Below, one piece after another: positions 8,550-17,674 of a DNA stretch of 64,000 nucleotides (position 1 is its first letter; every line of letters begins with the position of its first letter). The notes beneath the pieces were generated by a model, which had not been told where the DNA came from, searched no databases, and worked only from the letters and a program-made list of their open reading frames with translations. A program made the translations under genes and the position numbers. Origin of the DNA: Rhizobium mongolense subsp. loessense (GTDB lineage: Bacteria; Pseudomonadota; Alphaproteobacteria; Rhizobiales; Rhizobiaceae); the NCBI RefSeq assembly GCF_900099775.1, contig NZ_FMTM01000005.1, forward strand, positions 62,001 through 126,000, in the 5' to 3' direction.

Positions 8550-10490
8550 ATGCAGACCCGATGGAGCATCGTCAAAGGCAGCCCCGCCACCTGGGCTGTG
8601 CCGCTGCGGTTGCATCTGAGCGTCATAATCTTGGCGCTATTGGCTTGCACCTCGCTTCCGCTCATCTGGATTACTTACACGCAGGGAAAATTTGCGGCCC
8701 TGTCGACCGGCGAAGCCCAAATGCGTCAGATTGGGCTACGGGCGATCGAGGATTATCGCAACGTCTTCCACGGTGGATACTCAGCGGTAGTGACCGCGTC
8801 GGCCGTTCCCGAAATGCTGACCGCACCTCCCGATGACGTGCAAGCCAAGCAAAACTTCTTATTAAAACTCTTGCAGTCTTCCTTTCGCGTCGACGGTGTA
8901 TATGCAGGATATGCCGATGGCGGCTTCATTCAAGCTGTCGACGTGGCGTCCAATCCCGAAACGCGCGCCAGCTTGAGAGCCCCACCAGAGGCCGCATACG
9001 CCATGCGGGTCGTCAGCACGGTCTATGGTGCCCCCAGCACTACCTGGGCCTTCTACGATATGGAAATGCGTCTGCTGGTTCGCCGCGCCGATCGTGATGA
9101 TATCTTCGACCCACGCATTCGCCCCTGGTATCTGGCGGCGGTTGGCGAGGGCGAAACAGTATCTGTCGGACCCTACGTCTCGGCATCGACTCATTTCTTG
9201 ACCATGACAATTGCGACACCTGCGGGACCGAGCCATCGCGTGGTGATTGGCGCGGACGTGATGCTGGTGACGCTCGGAGAGATTATCGACGTGAGCGCCC
9301 TTTCTGAACATGCCCGTGGATATGTCTTTGATCAACAAGGTGATTTGATCGTCCACTCCGACAAGACTCTCATGAGTGAAGTCAGGAGTCGGCTTCGACG
9401 CGGCCGAGAGGTGTCGACAGCAGAGCTGGCGCAGGCAGATCCAGCACTTCCGGCAGTCACGAATTTGCTCACGGGAGGCGGCAATACGGGGTCAGGGGCA
9501 GTTGTCCATTTTCAGGTAAAGGGACGTGACTACCTGGCACAGGTTTTTGGCGAAGCAGTCGCCGATCTTAGCAGCGTATATACCGTCGTCATAGCGGCGC
9601 CGCTCGAAGAGCTTGTCGGGCCGGTCGAAGAGAGGCTGAAGCGCAATCTGGCGATCGCCGCTGCCTGTCTTGCCTTAGGCATCCTAACGGCAATCGTCAT
9701 CTCCCGGCTTGTCAGTCGATCGCTATATCTGCTCGCCGACGAAGCAACGCATATAGGTAAGCTTGAATTCGGCGAAAGCGGGGTTTCCCATTCCTGGATT
9801 TCGGAGGTCAACGCCCTTGCGAAGGCATTGAGTTCTGCGCGCCATGCAATCTGGACGTTTTCGCTTTATGTGCCCCGAGAACTCGTGCGCAGAATTGTCA
9901 TTGCGGGCCAAGCGGCCGTTGGCGCTGCCGTCCGGCAGGACATTACCGTGCTCTTCACAGACATACGCGACTTCACCACCATTTCCGAAGAGAACTCGCC
10001 TGAGGAGGTCGTGGCCCTGCTCTCGGGCTATTTTGAAGCCCTCAACGAGATTGTCGAGCGTCACGGCGGCACGATCGTGCAATATTTGGGGGATGGCGTC
10101 CTTGCAATGTGGAACGCACCCTTGCACGACCTCCATCATGTCGAAAATGCTTGCTATTGTGCGCTTGCGATGAAGGCTGCGATCGACGCCATGAACGCCG
10201 CAAACGCTGCGGACGGGCGGCCTGTCCTCATCACACGCTTTGGCCTGCACACCGGCCAAGCCGTGGTAGGCAGTGTTGGTGCAGAAACACGCCGGCAATA
10301 TACCGCCATCGGAGATACCGTAAACATCGCTTCACGTCTCGAGGGTCTCAACCGGCAGTATGGGACCACTATCCTCGTCAGCGGCGCGGTCCGCGATGCA
10401 GTTGGCGAGACGTTTGAACTCGTTGCTGTCGGAATGGTCAGCGTCAAAGGACGAACGGGTCAGACGGAACTCTTCGAGCTTAGAGCTTAG
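8550..10490 (+). CDS. Membrane class III adenylate/guanylate cyclase with periplasmic CACHE-type sensor
   Basis: The 646-residue protein has a membrane segment at about 20-42, a periplasmic region (about 45-360) with a CACHE-like ligand-binding fold (FDPRIRPWYLAA is typical), a second membrane segment (about 367-388), a short linker and a class III cyclase domain (about 455-640). Metal-binding aspartates are seen in TVLFTDIRDFT and QYLGDGVLAMWN; GAETRRQYTAIGDTVN is the later conserved block. It should make cAMP (less likely cGMP) in response to an external small ligand. The ATG at 8550 is preceded by GAGAGG; an upstream in-frame ATG adds 52 unlikely residues. No operon partner is visible. Confidence 0.92.
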   Translation: MQTRWSIVKGSPATWAVPLRLHLSVIILALLACTSLPLIWITYTQGKFAALSTGEAQMRQIGLRAIEDYRNVFHGGYSAVVTASAVPEMLTAPPDDVQAKQNFLLKLLQSSFRVDGVYAGYADGGFIQAVDVASNPETRASLRAPPEAAYAMRVVSTVYGAPSTTWAFYDMEMRLLVRRADRDDIFDPRIRPWYLAAVGEGETVSVGPYVSASTHFLTMTIATPAGPSHRVVIGADVMLVTLGEIIDVSALSEHARGYVFDQQGDLIVHSDKTLMSEVRSRLRRGREVSTAELAQADPALPAVTNLLTGGGNTGSGAVVHFQVKGRDYLAQVFGEAVADLSSVYTVVIAAPLEELVGPVEERLKRNLAIAAACLALGILTAIVISRLVSRSLYLLADEATHIGKLEFGESGVSHSWISEVNALAKALSSARHAIWTFSLYVPRELVRRIVIAGQAAVGAAVRQDITVLFTDIRDFTTISEENSPEEVVALLSGYFEALNEIVERHGGTIVQYLGDGVLAMWNAPLHDLHHVENACYCALAMKAAIDAMNAANAADGRPVLITRFGLHTGQAVVGSVGAETRRQYTAIGDTVNIASRLEGLNRQYGTTILVSGAVRDAVGETFELVAVGMVSVKGRTGQTELFELRA

Positions 10491-10712
10491 GATCCTGCTC
10501 AATCCAGCTCCTCGCATCGACCCGGTTTCCGGCCCTTGTGCACCAGCGAACTGTTTTTATCATCCGGACGGCTGATGCCGCCCGGACAACTGAAACTTGA
10601 ATTCGCTCAAACAAAGATGCCTTCTGTGCTGCCTAGAAGCGCTACGCTTGCGTGTGATGCTGTCGATGGGCACAGCATCTTCGCAGCAGGATGTTCGATG
10701 TCCCGAGCTGCG

Positions 10713-11072
10713 CTACCGCTTCAGGTCCCACGCTTGGCCAGATGCGCGGAGTTCTTCAAGTGTCTTGCCTACGCAACTGCCGGCCTCCTCGCCACCAGTC
10801 GCTTTTGCCTGGCCGTCCAATGTGATGTTACCGGCGATTCGATCCGACGCCACATAGGTTGCCACACCATCTGGCGAGATCCTCGAGACGTAGAAGGCGT
10901 GATGGGTGTCCTTGTACTTACAATGGATGACCAGCGGAAACTGTGCGAAAGGACTATCTTCGGCGCGAACTTCGGTGGTGTTAGAAAGTGGAAGCCATGC
11001 GCTGGCGCCGGCGACCACTGCGACGATCAATTTCAGCGATCCATTTGACCCGCGGCGGGATGCGTATGTCAT
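10713..11072 (-). CDS. Small exported protein of unknown function
   Basis: The 119-residue product has a clear signal peptide (KLIVAVVAGASAWLPL, then a probable cleavage near VRAEDS) and a mature domain of about 85 residues with two cysteines (IHCKYKDT and GSCVGK) that could form a disulfide. The ATG at 11072 has AGGGGA about seven bases upstream. I do not recognise the family. It converges on the cyclase gene, with about 220 bases of non-coding DNA between them. Confidence 0.68.
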   Translation of the reverse strand: MTYASRRGSNGSLKLIVAVVAGASAWLPLSNTTEVRAEDSPFAQFPLVIHCKYKDTHHAFYVSRISPDGVATYVASDRIAGNITLDGQAKATGGEEAGSCVGKTLEELRASGQAWDLKR

Positions 11073-11647
11073 AATCAAATCCCCTGTGTGCGATCCAGAT
11101 GAAATTTCCAAAAAAAGCGCCTACGGCCATGTGTCTGGCGGAAGCCGTCCAGATTCGAGATCTCGCCCGCTTCGACCGCTAGTTCGTAAGGGCCATGAGC
11201 GTGTCCCGGTCCAGCAATCGAACCGATCACTGCAGTTTGCCGTTACGGCGAATGATGCGTCTTTCGCATAAGTTGGTCAAGGAGCGTACGACGGTTTCGG
11301 TTGTGAGGCCAAGATAGTCGGTGATGTCACTGCGTGACATCGTCCAAGCAGTTCTTTCGAGCGGTCAGGTAGATCGCTCTTTCAACCTGCAGGGAAGCAT
11401 TGTCGTCGCGGCTACGCTCCTTCATCTTGCACGCGTGCCTGATAAAAAGGTTCCAATGGCAGGGTTGTTTGAGCGAGGGAGTATGATCGGGGCTTGCGCG
11501 GTCAGGCCTTTTTAACGTCGTGGAGCAGGTCGCCACTCAAATCGAACGACATGCCGACGGATCGCGAAATCAGCGGCGCGGAACCTGTCTGATAGCTGCG
11601 CTGCAAGCGCCTGATCGGAGTATTCCGCCCCGGCATACAGGCGACCT
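11073..11647. other. Non-coding stretch holding a regulator relic
   Basis: This 575-bp region between two minus-strand genes has no intact gene. It includes the Crp/Fnr helix-turn-helix fragment listed separately (11183-11339). The remainder is interrupted in all frames. Confidence 0.6.
11183..11339 (-). pseudogene. Remnant of a Crp/Fnr-family (FixK-like) regulator
   Basis: Reading the minus strand from 11339 gives MSRSDITDYLGLTTETVVRS followed by LTNLCERRIIRRNG, which closely resembles the recognition helix region of Crp/Fnr regulators. A TGA stop follows after 37 codons, and the next in-frame residues (SVRLLDRDTLMAL) still look like the usual C-terminal tail. Upstream, the reading frame is broken and no cAMP-binding or Fe-S N-terminal domain is recognisable. 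This is a decayed gene rather than a short functional protein. Confidence 0.65.
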
Positions 11648-13429
11648 TTACTTTCCTCGCGTGGGCTCAATGGCGAGACCCAAGGCTCTCAGTCCGCCAA
11701 AGAACCTCTCCTGGTCTTCCTGCCGTTGCAGGCGTAGGGAAACCTCCCGGCGGATGTTGTTCATCATGTCAGGTGCGTGGACATCCAGCCAAACCTTTTC
11801 CTGCTTGGCCTCGGCTGTTTTCCCAGCCGCGCCAAGGATCGAAAGGAGCACGAGGCGATGCATGGGATTATATTGCAAATCAGACATGCGGGACCACAGT
11901 TCTGCGGCCTGAATATCGTTCCTCATGAGGGCGCACAATGCCATGCCGACTTCGTAATATCCCTTAGGCCTGGCGTTCTTGTTGACGGCGCTGGAAACCA
12001 GCTCGCAGCCCGATTGCCACCTTCCGGACATTGCGAGCCGCAAGCCGTACTCACCTGCGACTTCTGTGTCGTTGGGGTTCGTGGCATAGGCCGCCGCGCC
12101 GGCTTGCAAGGCTTTATCGATCTCATCGTTGAAGAAACTCACCAACATGAGAGCCTGGAGGACGCGTGCATTGTTGGGGGCAAGGGCTGCCGCCCGCTCT
12201 GCGGCGCTGGCAGCGAGTTCGAGCGGCTGGACCGTGGACGATATGCCCAGTTTATAGCGGAATCTCATCTCATCGAGATAGGTCAGAGACAGGAGCGCCC
12301 AGGACGTGGCGCTCTTCGGAAATCGCTGCGTTGCTCGTTCCAGGCAATCGCGTGCCGTGTTGTGACTCTGAGTGTTCATCGACTGGCGATAGCTGTAATA
12401 TGCCATGGTACAGACATGGGCGTCCCAACCTCCGTCCTGGGGCTGCCGAGCGATCGTATCGGTGTCGGTTTGGAAAATGGCGCCATATGGTTCAGCGACA
12501 GCGCTGGCGATCTGCTGTCCGACGTCGGCCTGAATCGAAAGCTTGCTCTGAGCCTTAAGATTCGCATCATAGTTGTTGGCCCAGATCACGGCGCCATCGG
12601 ATTGACGCACTAGTCGGGCGACGGAACGCAGCCGGTCTCCATCGAGTTGGACATTACCCTGCAGCGTGTAGCTGGCCGCGGCGGCATGATCGGTTCTCAA
12701 TGGCAATGGATCAGAGACGACGACGATGTCATCGAACTTCGCGAGCTGACTGATAATTTCATCCCTCAAGCCATGCGCGATGTCTGAGATCGCAAGCGAG
12801 GCACCAGTGTCCGAGAAAACTCCTACGACAACTCTAGGATGAGATTCTTCCGCTGGCGATGCCCCGGGGGCTCGCGATACGGAAAATGGGGGCGCGAGAG
12901 CGATGTAGAGAAAAGCTGCGACGATCACCAGAACAGTCCCGAGCACTAGAGGCGTCAGGAATTGCGAACGACGAGGGCCGCGAACTTCACGCTCATGTCT
13001 GATGGGTTCGACGCCTTGCGCAACATCGGGACCTTGTACTGGTGATGCCGGCAATCGCACGCCATGAGCGTACTCGAAATGCGGCACGTATCCGCCTTTG
13101 GGCACCGTGATAATTACCTCGTCAGCCTGCCCGGCGACGAGATAATAACGCTCGAGTGCCCTTCGTATTCGTCCGGCTTCGATCCGGACGGCGGGATCAT
13201 TCTGCGGGTCGAATGAAGCCTCCCGACCAAAGACCTCATTTGCAATCGTGAAGGCCTTCAAGAACTCCGATCGCCCTGCCAGGGTCTCGCTTATAATGAA
13301 TTGCAGGAACATTCGACCCCGTTTCGGCCGGTGGAATTCCTCGCTTGAAAGGATCCGCTCGAGTTGCCGGCAGACTTCTTCAGCCGTCGGTGCAGGGTTG
13401 GTGACAGGATTGACTTTTGCGCTGCTCAT
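11648..13429 (-). CDS. Membrane-anchored TPR regulator-like protein
   Basis: The 593-residue protein has an N-terminal cytoplasmic domain (about 15-115) ending in a winged-helix-like IRRALERYY...PKGGYVPHF pattern found in many rhizobial proteins annotated as regulators or adenylate-cyclase-like. A membrane segment lies at about 160-182. Next comes a region at 200-320 resembling the TolB-N/CadC-associated fold (VVVGVFSDTG, SYTLQGNVQLDGDRLR, DGAVIWANNYD), and TPR-like helical repeats (about 340-580). There is no cyclase catalytic domain. It is probably a one-component membrane signalling protein; the ligand and targets are unknown. The start at 13429 is the only good ATG before the conserved domain. 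Confidence 0.78.
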   Translation of the reverse strand: MSSAKVNPVTNPAPTAEEVCRQLERILSSEEFHRPKRGRMFLQFIISETLAGRSEFLKAFTIANEVFGREASFDPQNDPAVRIEAGRIRRALERYYLVAGQADEVIITVPKGGYVPHFEYAHGVRLPASPVQGPDVAQGVEPIRHEREVRGPRRSQFLTPLVLGTVLVIVAAFLYIALAPPFSVSRAPGASPAEESHPRVVVGVFSDTGASLAISDIAHGLRDEIISQLAKFDDIVVVSDPLPLRTDHAAAASYTLQGNVQLDGDRLRSVARLVRQSDGAVIWANNYDANLKAQSKLSIQADVGQQIASAVAEPYGAIFQTDTDTIARQPQDGGWDAHVCTMAYYSYRQSMNTQSHNTARDCLERATQRFPKSATSWALLSLTYLDEMRFRYKLGISSTVQPLELAASAAERAAALAPNNARVLQALMLVSFFNDEIDKALQAGAAAYATNPNDTEVAGEYGLRLAMSGRWQSGCELVSSAVNKNARPKGYYEVGMALCALMRNDIQAAELWSRMSDLQYNPMHRLVLLSILGAAGKTAEAKQEKVWLDVHAPDMMNNIRREVSLRLQRQEDQERFFGGLRALGLAIEPTRGK

Positions 13430-13524
13430 GGTCGCCCCCAGGCAAAGTCACGTAAAAGCGCCTTTTATCTAAGTCATTTCTAACGCATCATATCTCAGAG
13501 CTACGAACGGTTGCAACAGCTACG

Positions 13525-13540
13525 GCTAATATATGTTAGC
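13525..13540. promoter_or_regulatory. Short palindrome upstream of the TPR regulator
   Basis: GCTAA and TTAGC flank a 6-nt AT-rich core, about 100 bp upstream of the regulator start at 13429. It is small and could be chance. Confidence 0.25.
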
Positions 13541-13629
13541 ATGGGTTCGGGCCAAGGCGGAGATCGTTGTGAGCGGTTGCACAACCCCGTCAACAGGTCT
13601 GCCAAGGTTGCGCGCTCCCATCTTGCCCA

Positions 13630-14006
13630 TCACGGTCTCCGGCGCGGATTGCAATGCAAAGTTGTCTCCCTCAACTTATCGACAAGCGAGTGGATCACAT
13701 CGGCAAAACTGCTGACGACAAGCACCAATGGAATGAGGAGAACGAGGCGGGCCACAGTAATGACGATGGCGACAATGGCTGGCGGGTTTCCGAGAACCCT
13801 TGAAAGTGCCTCGAACATCGTCAAGAGGGCCACCGCAAGGATGGCCGACTAGACGGCGATGAGCGCGCGAAAGGAGCGATAAGAAGCAGGGTCCAATAGG
13901 CGAAAAGCCCGATAATGCCCGATCTGACAAGATCGCTTACTTTTGCCTCTATGGAAATCTGACCGGCGTCGGATCTCTGCGTCGTCGTATCGCTTGCCTG
14001 CTCCAT
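13630..14006 (-). pseudogene. Broken, truncated AI-2E-family (PF01594) permease gene
   Basis: From the ATG at 14006 the frame reads EAKVSDLVRSGIIGLF then AYWTLLLIAPF, typical of the N-terminus of AI-2E/PerM-like permeases. It then shifts frame. The other frame continues ALIAV-stop-SAILAVALLT, then FEALSRVLGNPPAIVAIVIT and LVLLIPLVLVVSSFADVIHS, all expected of this family. There is therefore a frameshift plus a TAG where a Trp is expected (near 13850), and the gene stops after about 125 codons of an expected 350 or so. It directly follows ppk2 on the same strand. Confidence 0.7.
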
Positions 14007-14045
14007 TTTCGCATCCCGTTCCCCCGCATTCCCGGTTCCCGCCTT

Positions 14046-14882
14046 TTACAGCGTCATGTCGGGCACGACGTGCCGGATACTGCGATCCTCGATATAGTCC
14101 GACGGCCGCTTTTGCCGTTTGCCGAGATCCGGTGCCCCAAACTTCACGCGCTCGTAGGGGATCGACTGCAGGATATGCGAGATGCAGTTTATCCGGGCGC
14201 GCTCCTTGTCGTCGGAAGGTACGATCCACCACGGCGCGTGATTGCTGTCCGTCATTCGCAGCATCTCGTCGTAGGCACGCGTGTAGTCCCACCAGCGCTG
14301 ATAGGACTCGACATCCATGGGACTGAGCTTCCACTGCCTGACCGGGTCATCGATCCGGCGCTTGAAGCGGACTTCCTGTTCCTCCTCGCTAACGGTCAGG
14401 AAATACTTCAGCAGGATAGTGCCGCTTTCGACGATTGCGGCCTCGAAACGAGGTGCCAATTCAAGAAAGCGCTGCGCCTTCTTCTCGCTGCAGAAGCCCA
14501 TGACACGATCGACGCCCGCACGATTGTACCAGCTGCGGTCGAAAATCACGATCTCGCCCGCCGCAGGCAAGTGCGCAATGTAGCGCTGCATATAGATCTG
14601 CGACTTTTCACGATCGCTGGGAGCGGGCAAGGCGACGACACGAAAAACGCGTGGACTGACCTTCTCCGTCATCCTCTTGATAATGCCGCCCTTGCCGGCG
14701 GCATCCCGCCCCTCGAAGATGATGACGATCCGGGCCCCCGATTTCTTCACCCATGCTTGCAGATGCGCCAGTTCGATCTGCAGTCGCTTGAGTTCCTTGT
14801 TGTAGTCCCATGACTTCTTTTTCTTTTGCTTTCCCTTGCGTTCCGTCGGCGTCTCTTGGTTCAGGTCATATACTTCGTCCAT
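14046..14882 (-). CDS. ppk2: Polyphosphate kinase 2
   Basis: This 278-residue PPK2-family enzyme transfers phosphate between polyphosphate and nucleoside di/monophosphates in the cytoplasm. The Walker A motif is GRDAAGKGG, the Walker B and lid region includes FDRSWYNRAGVDRVMGF, and RRIDDPVRQWKLSPMD and WWIVPSDDKERAR are family hallmarks. The length fits class I single-domain PPK2. I prefer the ATG at 14882, which has GGAG six bases upstream; a second ATG at 14903 is possible. It begins 13-35 bp after the SulP gene, so the two are probably co-transcribed. Confidence 0.95.
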   Translation of the reverse strand: MDEVYDLNQETPTERKGKQKKKKSWDYNKELKRLQIELAHLQAWVKKSGARIVIIFEGRDAAGKGGIIKRMTEKVSPRVFRVVALPAPSDREKSQIYMQRYIAHLPAAGEIVIFDRSWYNRAGVDRVMGFCSEKKAQRFLELAPRFEAAIVESGTILLKYFLTVSEEEQEVRFKRRIDDPVRQWKLSPMDVESYQRWWDYTRAYDEMLRMTDSNHAPWWIVPSDDKERARINCISHILQSIPYERVKFGAPDLGKRQKRPSDYIEDRSIRHVVPDMTL

Positions 14883-14916
14883 CGCTTTCTCCATCATCTT
14901 CATGTCACTTCGGCAT

Positions 14917-16602
14917 TCACTGCCCTGGGGAGCTCAAGAGCGCTCGCAACGCCTCTTCCCTGCCGTTGAAAAGGTTGTGAGCGCCGATCGTCTCGACGAC
15001 GCCAGCGCGCTCGAGGATGCCGCGGCTTTCCTCGCCGAGGTCGGCAATTGCAAAGGTTATGTTCCGCCTCGCAAGGGCTTCGGCCACGGCGTCGAATGCG
15101 ACCGCGCCGGTGCTATCAATATGCGTGATGGCACTGGCATCCAGCACAAAGTACTTCGTTTCGGCAGCGAGTTCCTTTGCAACCGCCATCAGCCGCATGC
15201 GCACATAATCGGCGCTGTAGAACAGGACGTCGCCGTGGATCGCGAAGACTGCCGCGCCCTCGACTGGGCGAGCTTCCGGAAAGCGGGCGAGGTCGAAGAA
15301 GCCGTGCCGTCCCTCGATGCGGCCAAGCAGGCCATCGCGTGGAAACATCGTCTTGCGCAACAGATAAACGAGGGTTGCGGCAACTGCGACAATCACGCCG
15401 TTGAGAACGCCAAAGCTGATTGCGCCCCACATGGCGATCAGCGCGAAGACGAATTCCATGCGGCTGATGCGCCAGATCTTCCTGAGTTCATGAACGTCGA
15501 TGAGGCTGATGGCCGCCATAGCAAGGATGGCGGCGAGCGCGGGTATCGGAAGTATTCGCAGGGCGCTCTGAAGGAAAACGAGCGCTGCAATGAGGGTGGC
15601 CGCAGAAACCAGCCCTGCAGCCTGAGAGATACCGCCGGTCGACAGGTTTATGGCGGTTCTCGAATCCGACATGCTAACGGGAAACGAGCCGAAGAGCCCC
15701 GGCGCAATGTTGGCGGCGCCGAGACCGATTAGTTCCTGGTTTGCATCAACATCTTCACCGGCGCGCGATCCAAAGCTTCGGGCGCTCACGATGCCGGCGC
15801 CGAAGCTTACGAGAAAGATGGCAGCCGATCCAAGAACGATCTTGTCCAAAGGCATCGTGTAAAATGCCGGCAAGGAAAACGTTGGCAACCCGCTCGGGAT
15901 GTCACCGACGACGGCAATGCCCCGTCCCTGGAAGTCGAAGAGTGCCGAAAGAATGACGGAGATCACGACGACGAGAACAGGGCCCGGGACCTTAAGATTG
16001 GTTGCCTTGATGATCCAAAGCAGCGCGAACATCGACAGGCCGAATAGGAGCGACGGCCAGTGGATGAAGACGGTCTTTCCGAGGATTTCGATGAGCGGGG
16101 GAAGCAACCCATCCGACTCGATCTTCACCCCAGTGAAGCGGCCAATCTGCCCGACGAGGATGGAGAGCGACACACCTGCGAAGAATCCAACGAGGATGGG
16201 ACGGGATAGAAAGCTCGCCAGGACGCCGAGTCGCAGCAGCTTTGCGGCGATGCAGAAGACACCGACGCCTAGGGCCAGGGCCGACGCGATGGCAACCCGA
16301 TCGACGCTGGCAGCGGCGGGCTCGGCAGCGATGATAATGCCCATCGCAGCAGCGAGCACGGTCATTGTGGCGGCGTCGGGACCGACGATCAGGAGTCGGG
16401 AAGGACCGAAGATCGCGTAGGCGATCGGAGCCACGATGCTTGCATAGATGCCGGTTTCCGGCGGCAGACCGGCAATCGCGGGATAGGCGATGGCGCTCGG
16501 CAAGCCGACCGCAGCAATCGACAGCCCGGCCGGAATATCACTGCGGAGCCAATCTCGATTGAAACCGGCCAAACCCCGCAACAACGGAAGACTGCCTATC
16601 AC
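14917..16602 (-). CDS. SulP-family anion transporter with STAS domain
   Basis: The 561-residue inner-membrane protein has 10-12 predicted helices (residues 20-420), opening with DWLRSDIPAGLSIAAVGLPS as in SulP/SLC26 carriers, and a C-terminal cytoplasmic STAS domain (about 440-550, with YFVLDASAITHIDSTGAVAF). SulP proteins move sulfate, bicarbonate or other anions, usually with H+ or Na+; the substrate cannot be told from sequence. The start is GTG with AAGGAG upstream. It sits between DUF3302 and ppk2 on the same strand, with close spacing to ppk2. Confidence 0.92.
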   Translation of the reverse strand: MIGSLPLLRGLAGFNRDWLRSDIPAGLSIAAVGLPSAIAYPAIAGLPPETGIYASIVAPIAYAIFGPSRLLIVGPDAATMTVLAAAMGIIIAAEPAAASVDRVAIASALALGVGVFCIAAKLLRLGVLASFLSRPILVGFFAGVSLSILVGQIGRFTGVKIESDGLLPPLIEILGKTVFIHWPSLLFGLSMFALLWIIKATNLKVPGPVLVVVISVILSALFDFQGRGIAVVGDIPSGLPTFSLPAFYTMPLDKIVLGSAAIFLVSFGAGIVSARSFGSRAGEDVDANQELIGLGAANIAPGLFGSFPVSMSDSRTAINLSTGGISQAAGLVSAATLIAALVFLQSALRILPIPALAAILAMAAISLIDVHELRKIWRISRMEFVFALIAMWGAISFGVLNGVIVAVAATLVYLLRKTMFPRDGLLGRIEGRHGFFDLARFPEARPVEGAAVFAIHGDVLFYSADYVRMRLMAVAKELAAETKYFVLDASAITHIDSTGAVAFDAVAEALARRNITFAIADLGEESRGILERAGVVETIGAHNLFNGREEALRALLSSPGQ

Positions 16603-16684
16603 CGCTTGCTCCTTATTGCTTTGTCATGGCCCCTCGTTCCCGCCATCGCGCCCGCACTCGCCGACGGTCGAAGGGACCGGCGTC

Positions 16685-16990
16685 TCATTTCAGTGTTCGA
16701 GGAATGCGCAGTTCATACAGCTGCTCATGCGCAAAAGCGCCTTCCGGAGAATTGCGACGTGGTGCCAGTGTTCGGTGTAGACGGCGGTAGATCGCTGCCC
16801 AGATAAAAAGCAACGGCCAAATGGCATGGAGCGTGAAAAGGCTCACCCATGTCGCAACGCCTATTGCATCCTGAGGGTGATTTCGCGCCATGGCGATCAG
16901 ATGAGGAATGTCGTGAATTGCGATCACCGCATAGAACAAGGTGGCGACAACGAAGACCAGCACCCCCAAAGCAAAATAGTCGAGAAACAC
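16685..16990 (-). CDS. DUF3302 inner-membrane protein (YiaW/YibI-like)
   Basis: The 101-residue protein opens with VFLDYFALGVLVFVV and contains VIAIHDIPHLIAMARNHPQD then WVSLFTLHAIWPLLFIWA, closely resembling E. coli YiaW/YibI as I recall them. It has two membrane helices. I chose a GTG at 16990 because GGAGGA lies directly upstream and the homologues begin there; an in-frame ATG 74 codons upstream adds residues without resemblance. In enterics such proteins pair with an HlyD-type fusion protein, which is absent here; the next gene is the SulP transporter. Confidence 0.8.
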   Translation of the reverse strand: MFLDYFALGVLVFVVATLFYAVIAIHDIPHLIAMARNHPQDAIGVATWVSLFTLHAIWPLLFIWAAIYRRLHRTLAPRRNSPEGAFAHEQLYELRIPRTLK

Positions 16991-17311
16991 GGCTCCTCCA
17001 TTTCGGCTTAGCCCAAGCCGAGCCGTTCGATCGCTATCGATGTTGAAATAGTAGACCCGCTTTGACGCAAACGCCCGTAGCATCGCGTAACCTCTATCGA
17101 TGCAATTGAAGGCGGATGGCTGCTGAAGGATGATCCCGAACGGCCAATTCGGCTGTGCGCTTGAGAATGGCGCAACTGCCGGCGGAAGACCGAACCGGTC
17201 TTTCAAGTCCAAAGCGGACCGGCCGTAGGATCGCGTAAGTTACGCCTCTGCCTTCGGCAGCCGTTATATAATGCACCCATCTGCTTAGCGCATTTTGAAG
17301 ATGGAGGTGGC
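16991..17311. promoter_or_regulatory. Divergent intergenic region with a -10-like TATAAT
   Basis: About 320 bases separate the DUF3302 gene (minus) from the small gene at 17312 (plus). A perfect TATAAT at 17267-17272 lies 40 bp before the plus-strand start, but no good -35 is seen at the expected spacing. An open frame continues upstream of the DUF3302 start through most of this region; I consider it non-coding. Confidence 0.35.
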
Positions 17312-17626
17312 ATGACCTCGTCAGAAAGCAATTCGACCCATTTGTCCGCTCTTGAGACGGCCGAGGCGCATTTCCCCGACCAGAAGAGGCTGGTGCAGCG
17401 GCTTTTCTATCTGAATGAGGCATTTCAAAGCATGTGCGAGGATCTGACTGCCGCAGCGGAGGCCTTGGCGCATGTCGAACGCCTACCAGACAGCCTGCGT
17501 GAAGCACGGCGAGAAGAATATGCTGCCCTAGTCGATGCCCTTTTGAACGAAATGGGAGAGGCGCTCGCCCAGTCGAAAATCGTGATGTTCAGGCGGCCAC
17601 CGGACACCAGACCAAGATCTTCGTGA
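17312..17626 (+). CDS. Small charged helical protein, unknown function
   Basis: The 104-residue product is rich in Ala, Glu and Arg and predicted mostly helical, with no signal peptide or membrane segment. GGAGGTGGC just before the ATG is one of the strongest ribosome binding sites in the window, supporting a real gene. I do not recognise the family. It lies 48 bp upstream of the DUF3300 gene on the same strand. Confidence 0.62.
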   Translation: MTSSESNSTHLSALETAEAHFPDQKRLVQRLFYLNEAFQSMCEDLTAAAEALAHVERLPDSLREARREEYAALVDALLNEMGEALAQSKIVMFRRPPDTRPRSS

Positions 17627-17674
17627 GGCGCGCATAATAAAAAATTGGTTTGATTCAGAGGAGATCGACGCGCG

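Noticed and set aside
10565..10600. Near-perfect hairpin CCGGACGGC/GCCGCCCGG between the cyclase and the small exported protein as a terminator
   Set aside because: One mismatch and no T-run on the appropriate side in either orientation; position relative to both stops is not convincing.
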